From: Cytophagaceae bacterium
GTDB lineage: Bacteria > Bacteroidota > Bacteroidia > Cytophagales > Flexibacteraceae
Direction: 5' to 3'
Length of the DNA stretch: 42,529 bases
NCBI GenBank assembly: GCA_027487695.1
Contig: JAIYDB010000029.1
Coordinates: forward strand, 1 to 42,529
Part shown: one piece after another, positions 1 through 6,174 of the stretch
Layout of the letters: each line of letters starts with the position of its first letter
How positions within the stretch are numbered: the stretch's first letter is position 1
Translations under genes and position numbers: made by a program
The notes under the pieces: model-generated
The model's database searches: none
What the model saw: only the letters and a program-made list of their open reading frames with translations
What the model was told of the DNA's origin: nothing

Positions 1-930
1 GGGCTGCAAGATTTAGATGAATTTGTAATTGCTACCAGACCAGAGCAACGTGAATACATTAAAATATTTGTGGCCACCAATACTTATATCCAAGCCTTTA
101 GCAATCAATTAGTATATAGGATTAACCTGCAAACACCACAAAGTTGGAAGCAAAAAAAGGGGTTGCTTAAGGTAATGAGCAAACTAAGCAATATCAGTTC
201 TATTCAGGCAGAACAGCGCAGCACAAGTTCAGACCTTTCTGAAAGGCTAAATCCGCTTGCCAATACCAAAGCTGAAGCCTTGCTATCGCAAATCAGAAAC
301 CTGAAAAGCAACCTGTTTTACGATAGAAGCAATCCAGATTTTGCCCTTGAATTAGGTGTTAACCAAAACATAAACAAGCAGTTAAACACCAATGGCTTTG
401 AAACCAGAAGAAATACAGAATGGCGATTTTCTGCCAGAAAAAATATTGGCTATTACCATAACGTACAACTGAATACTACCACTGGAAATAGAATTGCAGA
501 AAGCGATTTTTTAGATAATAGGAACTTCAATATCAATCAGTATGTGGTTTCACCAGAATGGAGCTTTCAGCCTAATACCAAAATACGCTATAGTTTCACC
601 CTGAGTCAAGGTTGGAAAAGAAACTTGGCAAGTGTTGAAACTGCCCAAATCAGAAAAATAGGTACTGAAGTTCGGTGGAATAAAAAAGTGGGCAGTAACT
701 TAAATGCTACCCTTCAATATACCAGTATCGTATTTAAAGGGAGTGAGTTAAGCCAAGTAGCTTATGAAATGAACGAGGGTTTGGCCAATGGAAACAACCT
801 TACTTGGAACCTAAATTGGCAGCAAAAACTAACTGAAGGACTTCAACTTATTCTGAATTACGATGGTAGACAAAGCCCTAACTCACCTGCCGTACATATA
901 GGAAGGGTACAAGTAACTGCACTATTCTAA
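1..930 (+). CDS. Putative outer-membrane beta-barrel protein, C-terminal part (5' truncated)
   Basis: The frame is open from the first base of the window to the TAA at 928-930, so this is the C-terminal part of a larger protein; the GTG at 70 is an internal Val codon and not a start. The visible 309 residues start with a probably helical stretch. From about residue 120 they show the alternating polar/aromatic pattern of transmembrane beta-strands, and the protein ends in Val-Thr-Ala-Leu-Phe. A terminal aromatic residue is usual for outer-membrane barrels. I do not recognise the family. It resembles large conserved surface proteins of Bacteroidota, but no named domain is visible. The missing N-terminus would decide the identity. 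The coding call is secure and the barrel assignment is inference. Confidence 0.75.
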   Translation, partial: GLQDLDEFVIATRPEQREYIKIFVATNTYIQAFSNQLVYRINLQTPQSWKQKKGLLKVMSKLSNISSIQAEQRSTSSDLSERLNPLANTKAEALLSQIRNLKSNLFYDRSNPDFALELGVNQNINKQLNTNGFETRRNTEWRFSARKNIGYYHNVQLNTTTGNRIAESDFLDNRNFNINQYVVSPEWSFQPNTKIRYSFTLSQGWKRNLASVETAQIRKIGTEVRWNKKVGSNLNATLQYTSIVFKGSELSQVAYEMNEGLANGNNLTWNLNWQQKLTEGLQLILNYDGRQSPNSPAVHIGRVQVTALF

Positions 931-1290
931 CAAATGCCTGTTTTTAATACGAATTACCAAAATAGAACTATTGAAAGAAAAAATTACACTTATCCAACTT
1001 AGTTTCATTTTGGGATAAAAAAATCTTGAAATAAGACCAAAAACGAGTATTTCTACTCGGAATAATATAAGATTCAGTGCGTAGCTTTGCAGTGAAGGTT
1101 AATTGAGAGGAAAGAGAGAGCCTTTCGGTTTTGCTTACCAAACACTAGGTAAGTAAGAGAGTAAAGTTAAGAAGTCGACGTTAGGTCGTTTATACAACAT
1201 TTTTTGAAAAACCCGAGGTTTCCTTGGGTTTTTTCCATTTAAGAACCAGCAAAGCTTTTAAAATACTGAACAATTGGCATTTACAGGTAA
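931..1290. other. Intergenic region between converging genes, with stem-loops and a terminator
   Basis: There is no convincing gene in these 360 bases. Visible structure is a perfect 6-bp stem CTTACC/GGTAAG at 1134-1139 and 1148-1153, a small CGAC/GTCG stem near 1175-1190, a TAGCTTTG string at 1082-1089 that fits the Bacteroidota -7 promoter consensus TAnnTTTG, and a terminator at 1207-1234. It could be the 3' UTR of the upstream gene or a separate small RNA starting near 1095. Confidence 0.4.
1207..1234. terminator. Bidirectional rho-independent terminator
   Basis: AAAACCC-G-AGG, loop TTT, CCT-T-GGGTTTT forms a stem with one internal mismatch, flanked by A and T runs. On the minus strand it lies 57 bp past the stop of the ClbS-like gene. 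On the plus strand it is 277 bp past the stop of the upstream gene, far enough to suggest either a long 3' UTR or a separate transcript. Confidence 0.75.
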
Positions 1291-1797
1291 TCACCCTTTA
1301 ACTACACGGAGTTTTACTAATGCATTTTTATAGGGCGATGAGGTGTTTAATTGAATATACCTACCAAGTGTGTATTTGTCAGTCCACGAGTAAACTCCTA
1401 CCGTGTATAGTTCTTCATTAGTGAGTGAACAAACCAAATCCAATATTTCTTTAACCAAAGCTTGAAACATTTCTTGCAATTCCGAAGGGATATGGCTTTC
1501 ATATTCTTTATGAAAATAAGTCGCCAACTTGCCCAATTCGTTCCATTTAAAACCTTCCAATGGCATTGCAAACGGAACACCTTCTAAACCTTTTTGGTAC
1601 CAACTTAATACCAACCTACCCCAACCAATTTGGTAGGCCAAAAGGTTTGCAGGCGTAATGGTAGTTCCCTTAATATTCCCTTGTATGATTGCATTATCCC
1701 AAAGTTTAGCATCCATTGCATTAAAGACTGCTAGTAACTTCGCACTATCGGTTTCAATAGCCTGAATCAGGTCCGTTTTAGAATTAGGTATTGGCAT
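1291..1797 (-). CDS. ClbS/DfsB-family four-helix bundle protein (DUF1706)
   Basis: The 168-residue product has the full length and pattern of the ClbS/DfsB (DUF1706) family: an N-terminal Lys-rich helix that includes DLIQAIE, a GWGRLVLSWYQKG segment around residues 58-70, a PLEGFKWNELG segment around residues 79-89, and a C-terminal YSWTDKYTLGRYIQLNTSSPY block. ClbS itself protects against the genotoxin colibactin and DfsB-type members sit in the DinB/YfiT-like superfamily, but the substrate of this member is unknown. The usual SHY-W in the last block is SPYKN here, so activity may differ. The gene starts 4 bp after the stop of the AlbA_2 gene, so the two are almost certainly co-transcribed. 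Its ATG has a perfect AGGAGG upstream, which is rare for this phylum. Confidence 0.88.
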   Translation of the reverse strand: MPIPNSKTDLIQAIETDSAKLLAVFNAMDAKLWDNAIIQGNIKGTTITPANLLAYQIGWGRLVLSWYQKGLEGVPFAMPLEGFKWNELGKLATYFHKEYESHIPSELQEMFQALVKEILDLVCSLTNEELYTVGVYSWTDKYTLGRYIQLNTSSPYKNALVKLRVVKG

Positions 1798-1801
1798 AAT
1801 A

Positions 1802-2476
1802 TTACCTCCTTATAAACCAGTCTTCCGCAATGCCATCTGAAGGGATCAAGTTCAACACATTACAAGCAGTTAACAATACTAAAGTTCTGCTAGCTACTCG
1901 TTTAGGAATTTTCGCCAGAGCAGCAAAGCCAGTTACATTAATCTGAGGATTGTGCGTTAAGTAATCTAATAAGGCCTTTTCCTTTTCGCCGTATTCAAAA
2001 CGAAGGTTTTTTGCCTTCTTTTCCACTTTGAGCAATTCACGCATTTCTCTACTTGCCTGTATGCTCTGATGGTCCATCCGAATATAGGCGCGTGGTTCAT
2101 CTATATACTCGTTAGGTTGCACCATATAAGGACGTTCCTCCCCTTTGGGAATTTGGAAAACCACCACATAATTATCTGAAGGTAAACGTAAGTGCTGCAC
2201 CTTAATTTCCAATGCAGGCTTCAGATACTTACCCACACTATTCAGAATCATAAACTCCTCTTCATCTGCACTTTCAATGCCAGGTATGGTAAGGTTATCA
2301 TCTACTCCAACTATCAATAAGCCACCTCCCGTATTGGCAAAGGCAGAAATCTCCTTCAGAATTTTCTCAGGGAATTTTGCCTTTCGCTTAAACTCAATAT
2401 GCAAACCCTCACCTTGCTGCACCAATTCTTTTAGTGTAGCATAATTGGCAATAGGAAATTCAGGAATGGTTTGCAT
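1802..2476 (-). CDS. AlbA_2 (Schlafen-like) DNA-binding domain protein
   Basis: Starting at Met 2476 the product is 224 residues. Residues roughly 15-130 form an AlbA_2 domain: EGLHIEFKRKAKFPEK, then KEISAFANTGGGLLIVGVDD, then the PYMVQPNEYIDEPRAYIRMD strand region. This Pfam family is found in predicted transcriptional regulators and in Schlafen-like proteins. The C-terminal third (ALLDYLTHNPQINVTGFAAL, AKIPKRVASRTLVLL) looks like a winged-helix. The frame stays open to a Met codon at 2545, but that start would overlap the divergent peptidase start at 2539 and would add residues that do not look conserved, so 2476 is preferred. It is the first gene of a two-gene operon with the ClbS-like gene. 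A role as local regulator is inference. Confidence 0.82.
   Translation of the reverse strand: MQTIPEFPIANYATLKELVQQGEGLHIEFKRKAKFPEKILKEISAFANTGGGLLIVGVDDNLTIPGIESADEEEFMILNSVGKYLKPALEIKVQHLRLPSDNYVVVFQIPKGEERPYMVQPNEYIDEPRAYIRMDHQSIQASREMRELLKVEKKAKNLRFEYGEKEKALLDYLTHNPQINVTGFAALAKIPKRVASRTLVLLTACNVLNLIPSDGIAEDWFIRR
1805..1810 (-). promoter_or_regulatory. Perfect Shine-Dalgarno AGGAGG inside the preceding gene's last codons
   Basis: On the minus strand the sequence is AGGAGG-TAA-TATT-ATG. The AGGAGG is the last two Arg codons of the AlbA_2 protein, TAA is its stop, and the ATG begins the ClbS-like gene with 7 bases between. Bacteroidota rarely use Shine-Dalgarno sites, and I see no comparable site before the other starts I checked. 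It fixes the ClbS-like start and suggests coupled translation. Confidence 0.7.
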
Positions 2477-2502
2477 AAAACTTAAAGAGGCGCAATATAC
2501 AA

Positions 2503-2534
2503 TTTGACTGTAATCTAAAAGCCTTGTAACTTTA
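2503..2534 (+). promoter_or_regulatory. Bacteroidota-type promoter for the M28 peptidase gene
   Basis: TTTG at 2503-2506, a 20-bp spacer, then TAACTTTA at 2527-2534 match the -33/-7 consensus TTTG...TAnnTTTG except for the last base of the -7 element. The ATG follows only 4 bases later, at about the expected transcription start, so the message may be leaderless. Confidence 0.5.
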
Positions 2535-2538
2535 GCCA

Positions 2539-3822
2539 ATGGCAAAACAACAATACTGCACTCGTTACTTAACTATATATATAGGCTTTAGTTTAATAGC
2601 CTTTACGTTTGGACTTGCCTCCAATGCCAAGGCACAAAACTATGCCTGGCGAAAGGCCATCGATACTCTTTGCAGTCCTGCTATGCACGGACGTGGTTAT
2701 ACCAATAACGGTGCCGATAAAGCGGCCAATTATTTAAAGTCAGAATTAATCCAAATGGGTTTGTTCCCAATCAAAGGGAAGTACGGTATGCAAATTTCCG
2801 AGCTCATCAATACTTTTGATAGCACGGTAATTTTGAAAGCAGGCAAAGTTAATTTGGAAGTAGGCGTTCATTTTTTGCCTGATCCTGCTTGCGGAAAATT
2901 TGAAGGCACTTTCAAACTCTTCAATCCAGATCCTAGCCAATTAGAAAACCCACGGTACCAAACCAAGTGGAAAAATAGATTACAATCAGGCAAGTATTGG
3001 TTGGTGGTGGATACCCTGGGGAAAGAAACCAAGACCAAGGTACTTCAAACCTTCGGGGCTAACGCTGCAGGCATAGTTACCGTAGCCAAAAAGCTCACCC
3101 ATAGTTTTGCACAGGAACAAGGCAAACCAGAAATAATTGTATTGCCTACCGCTATGCAGTACCGATCTAAAAAGTGGTACCTAAAAGCTGCGCCTGAATT
3201 GAAAGCACAAGTAATTCAAAATGTATTTGCTAGCACCAAGCCAATTACCGATACAAGCAAGGTAATTCTGATTACTGCCCATTATGACCATTTAGGCGAA
3301 ATTGGCAAAACCTATTTCCCAGGTGCCAACGACAATGCCAGCGGAACCGCGATGACCCTTGCCCTAGCCAAGCATTTCACCAGCAAAAGTCTGATTAAGC
3401 TACCTCCCTACCCTGTGGTATTCGTATTTTTTGGAGGAGAGGAAGCTGGGTTGTTAGGCAGTAAAGCTTTTACCCTATCAGATATTATACCACTGGGCAA
3501 TATCAAAACCCTGATTAATTTAGATTTAATGGCAGGTGGTTCCGAAGGGATAATGATGGTAAATGGCGATACCGAGAAAGAACTCTTCAACAAGTTGGTG
3601 CGCATTAATAACGCTACCAAAACTGTCCCCGCCATAAAAAGCCGACCTAATGCACCCAATTCCGACCATTATTGGTTTGCGAAAAATGGTGTACCCGCAG
3701 TCTTCTTATACACGATGGGTGGACCAACCGCCTACCACGATATCTATGATAGCCCAGAAAAGCTCTCCTTCACTTGGTTTGAAAAGGTATATAGTTTATT
3801 GGTGGGGTTTGTGGTGGAGTAA
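2539..3822 (+). CDS. Secreted zinc-dependent M28-family aminopeptidase
   Basis: The 427-residue protein has an N-terminal signal peptide (hydrophobic run about 11-26, Ala-Lys-Ala before QNYAW), so it is exported. The C-terminal half is an M28 peptidase domain with all expected co-catalytic zinc ligands and catalytic residues in order: His248 (AHYDH), Asp265 (GANDNASG), Glu301/Glu302 (GGEEAG), Asp329 (NLDLM) and His400 (AYHDIYD). The region between residues about 100 and 240 is less conserved and may be a PA-like insert, a common layout in this family. Known members remove N-terminal residues from peptides in the periplasm or outside the cell. The start at 2539 is chosen because later Met codons would lose the signal peptide. 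It is divergent from the AlbA_2/ClbS operon and converges on the YebC gene. Confidence 0.93.
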   Translation: MAKQQYCTRYLTIYIGFSLIAFTFGLASNAKAQNYAWRKAIDTLCSPAMHGRGYTNNGADKAANYLKSELIQMGLFPIKGKYGMQISELINTFDSTVILKAGKVNLEVGVHFLPDPACGKFEGTFKLFNPDPSQLENPRYQTKWKNRLQSGKYWLVVDTLGKETKTKVLQTFGANAAGIVTVAKKLTHSFAQEQGKPEIIVLPTAMQYRSKKWYLKAAPELKAQVIQNVFASTKPITDTSKVILITAHYDHLGEIGKTYFPGANDNASGTAMTLALAKHFTSKSLIKLPPYPVVFVFFGGEEAGLLGSKAFTLSDIIPLGNIKTLINLDLMAGGSEGIMMVNGDTEKELFNKLVRINNATKTVPAIKSRPNAPNSDHYWFAKNGVPAVFLYTMGGPTAYHDIYDSPEKLSFTWFEKVYSLLVGFVVE

Positions 3823-3871
3823 GGGTGAGGAACTTTATTTAGGACGGGTCACATCTTAAAAAATTCCTTTT

Positions 3872-3903
3872 CTACAATACTTTCACCCCTCCAAGGTTGG
3901 AAG
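3872..3903 (-). repeat. Solitary copy of the GGGGTGAAAGTATTGTAG interspersed repeat
   Basis: On the minus strand this stretch reads GGAGGGGTGAAAGTATTGTAG. The core AGGGRTGAAA-TATTGTAG matches the repeat units at 39763-39791, 39851-39874 and 39901-39923. It lies between the peptidase stop and the terminator. Confidence 0.55.
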
Positions 3904-3919
3904 ATTTTACCCCACAAAA

Positions 3920-3947
3920 AAACCCCGAACGGTACCGTTCGGGGTTT
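3920..3947. terminator. Perfectly palindromic bidirectional terminator
   Basis: AAACCCCGAACGGTACCGTTCGGGGTTT is a complete 28-base palindrome centred on GGTACC, with As on the left and Ts on the right. It lies between the converging peptidase and YebC genes and can terminate both. Confidence 0.85.
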
Positions 3948-3963
3948 CTGATAGGCACTAAAC

Positions 3964-4674
3964 CTATCGCATATTATGATACACGTTCTGCACGTCGTCG
4001 TCTTCTTCTAGCTTATCAAGCATTTTTTCAACTTCTAGTTGCTGCTCTTCAGTAAGTTCCTTAGTATCGGTAGGGATGCGCTCAAATTCAGCACTAATAA
4101 TTTCGATGTTCTTTTCTTCCAAAAACTTCTGGATGGTATTAAAATCGGTATAGCCACCGTAAATAATTAAGGCGCCATCTTCATCGGCAAAAATTTCTTC
4201 GCCACCAGCATCAATCATTTCAAGTTCTAGCTCGTCCATATCTAAGCCATCGGCTTTAAATTTGAACACACACTTTTTATCAAACAAGAAATCTAATGAT
4301 CCTGTGGTACCCAAGGCACCGCCTGCTCTTGTAAATATAGAGCGTACAGCCGCCACAGTGCGGTTGGTATTATCGGTAGCGGTTTCTACTACTACGGCAA
4401 TACCAAAAGGTCCGTAGCCTTCATAAACCACCTGCTTAATATCGGCAGTGTCCTTATCGGTAGCTTTTTTAATGGCACGTTCTACGTTCTCTTTAGGCAT
4501 ATTCACCGCCCTAGAGTTTTGTATAAGCATACGTAGTTTGTAGTTCACATCAGGACTAGGGCCACCTTCACGCACGGCCATAATAATTTCCTTGCCTAAG
4601 CGAGAAAATGCCTTGCTCATAGCGCCCCAGCGCTTCATTTTTCTACCCTTACGAAATTCAAACGCCCTTCCCAT
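3964..4674 (-). CDS. YebC/PmpR-family transcriptional regulator or translation factor
   Basis: The 236-residue product is full length for the YebC family (usually about 235-250). It starts MGRAFEFRKGRKMKRWGAMS, followed by AFSRLGKEIIMAVREGGPSP and NYKLRMLIQNSRAVNMPKEN, the standard YebC N-terminal domain. The C-terminal domain ends in an acidic segment (DKLEEDDDVQNVYHNM). Members are described as DNA-binding regulators and more recently as factors that relieve ribosome stalling at polyproline. The frame runs open to 4818, but Met at 4674 matches the conserved family start, so the extra 48 residues are rejected. It is a single-gene unit, terminated by the palindrome at 3920-3947. Confidence 0.95.
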   Translation of the reverse strand: MGRAFEFRKGRKMKRWGAMSKAFSRLGKEIIMAVREGGPSPDVNYKLRMLIQNSRAVNMPKENVERAIKKATDKDTADIKQVVYEGYGPFGIAVVVETATDNTNRTVAAVRSIFTRAGGALGTTGSLDFLFDKKCVFKFKADGLDMDELELEMIDAGGEEIFADEDGALIIYGGYTDFNTIQKFLEEKNIEIISAEFERIPTDTKELTEEQQLEVEKMLDKLEEDDDVQNVYHNMR

Positions 4675-4874
4675 TTCGGTATTTTTATGTTGTATTTGGT
4701 GTGTGCCTAATGTTTTATGATGCAAAAAAACCTGTTTTTTGCCACAGAAGCAACAAAGGTAAACAGTTATAGCAGCTTCTGATAATTTGATTGGGTTCTT
4801 TATAAGCCTAAATAGCACAGCAGAACTTGGTAGAAGCTTTTTAACTAATTTTAGGCATTAGTAATTGTAAAACT

Positions 4875-5864
4875 ATGAGCAAAGCAAAGGGTTCAGATTC
4901 TCCTTTCAGGAGAAGTATAGATATGTTTTTCAGGATATCAGCCATCAAACGCAGGTTGAAGGAAAAGCCAATTGTTACGCATATCAATCAGATCAAATCG
5001 TTTTTGGAAGATGAAGGCTTTATCAATATCTCTGAACGCAATATCCAGCGCGATTTAAGTTCGCTGAGGGAACACTTTGGGGTGAATGTGGGCTATAACC
5101 AAGCTTTAAGACGCTATATCATTGAAGATTTGCCCGATGATGACCCTGATCTTACTCAGTTTGAAAGCCTTATTGATATGGCTGAACAGTACCGCACCAA
5201 GTTAAACAAGGTGCAAGGCGCTTTAGATGGCTATGAGATTATCAGGTTTGAGCACCAAGATTCTTTGCTCAAAATTAAACCAAGGCTTACCACCATTGCC
5301 CAAGCTATTAAGCAGAAACATGTCATTAGCTTCTTTTACAGACCCTTTGGTCAAACAGAAGAACGAGAGTGGAACTTAGAACCCTACTTGGTACTAGAGA
5401 ACAAAAATAGGTGGTATGTAATTGGGTTTGATTTAGGCAGTAAGAGTGTTAGAACATTTGGGCTAGAACGCATATTAGCCATTGAAAACACCTATAAGAA
5501 ATTCGATAGCAATCGTAATTTTAATTATAATGAGATTAAGTCCAAAAACTACGGCATTTACAATATAGATGCAGAGCCTACGACTATTATTTTACGGTTC
5601 AGCAAGCTGCAAGGGCATTATTTGGTTACCAATCCAATACACAGCAGCCAAGAAGAACTACCAGATTTTGAAGGGAAGGACAGCTCAAATAGCTTTACCT
5701 ATTTGCAGGTTAACCTGATTCCAAACCCCGATTTTTACATGCAGTTAATGAGCTACCACGCAGAATGCAAAGTGCTTAAACCAGCTAAAATTCAGGAAAC
5801 CGTGGTTGAAATGGCAAAAAAAATGCTTGAACAGTATAACAATCTTTCAGATACAAGTATCTGA
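4875..5864 (+). CDS. WYL-domain transcriptional regulator
   Basis: The 329-residue protein begins with a winged-helix DNA-binding region (residues about 10-80: INQIKSFLEDEGF, then ISERNIQRDLSSLREHFGV). A linker is followed by a WYL domain around residues 150-215 (IKQKHVISFFYRPFG, LEPYLVLENKNRWYVIGFD, TFGLERILAIE) and a C-terminal WCX-like region. WYL regulators bind ligands, often nucleic-acid or nucleotide-related, and control DNA-damage, phage-defence or metabolic genes. Here neither neighbour is an obvious target, so its regulon cannot be read from context. The ATG at 4875 follows an AT-rich stretch with a partial -7 element (TAATTTTA, 4846-4853). Assignment to the family is secure and the target is unknown. 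Confidence 0.92.
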   Translation: MSKAKGSDSPFRRSIDMFFRISAIKRRLKEKPIVTHINQIKSFLEDEGFINISERNIQRDLSSLREHFGVNVGYNQALRRYIIEDLPDDDPDLTQFESLIDMAEQYRTKLNKVQGALDGYEIIRFEHQDSLLKIKPRLTTIAQAIKQKHVISFFYRPFGQTEEREWNLEPYLVLENKNRWYVIGFDLGSKSVRTFGLERILAIENTYKKFDSNRNFNYNEIKSKNYGIYNIDAEPTTIILRFSKLQGHYLVTNPIHSSQEELPDFEGKDSSNSFTYLQVNLIPNPDFYMQLMSYHAECKVLKPAKIQETVVEMAKKMLEQYNNLSDTSI

Positions 5865-6053
5865 TTAAAAGCTAATTATAAGCCCAAAAACTGCAACCTT
5901 GTTGTTTTTTGAAAAAATATTATGAAGGCAGTTTTGTCAATTACAAAATTATTCGTAACTATGAGGGCAACTTGGTAGCAAGAAGTTTTGCACAGGGGGT
6001 TTCCCCAGCATTGCGTTGAGCACAAGATTGTGAAGGAGTAGTTAATTCAGGGG

Positions 6054-6086
6054 AAAAGGGTTTGGTGTTACCAAATCCTTTTTTTG
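6054..6086 (+). terminator. Rho-independent terminator
   Basis: GGGTTTGG, loop TGTTA, CCAAATCC (one G-T pair) followed by eight Ts. It ends a plus-strand transcript, either the WYL message or a small RNA. Confidence 0.75.
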
Positions 6087-6124
6087 TGCTTAATGACCAC
6101 CTTCAATAACAAGACCAGACAAAA

Positions 6125-6157
6125 CAAAAAAAGGATGCCTGAAGCATCCTTTTTTTT
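6125..6157. terminator. Bidirectional terminator of the PorP-OmpA gene
   Basis: AAAAAAGGATGC, loop CTGAA, GCATCCTTTTTT is a near-perfect stem with a long T run. It lies 18 bp past the minus-strand stop codon at 6175. Confidence 0.88.
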
Positions 6158-6174
6158 GAAATATTTTTTCAAGA

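Larger units (their letters stand above)
5865..6174. other. Intergenic region with possible small RNA
   Basis: No protein gene is visible. The plus strand carries stem-loops CTTG/CAAG at 5971-5982 and GGGG/CCCC around 5996-6006, followed by a good terminator at 6054-6086. The terminator lies about 190 bp past the WYL stop codon, so this could be a long 3' UTR or an independent small RNA of about 100-150 nt. A second terminator at 6125-6157 serves the minus-strand gene. Confidence 0.4.

Noticed and set aside
2477-2545. Longer start of the AlbA_2 gene
   Set aside because: It would overlap the divergent peptidase start and the promoter at 2503-2534.
4675-4818. N-terminal extension of the YebC protein to 4818
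   Set aside because: YebC proteins start MGRAF/MAGHS-like directly; the 48 extra residues are unlike the family.
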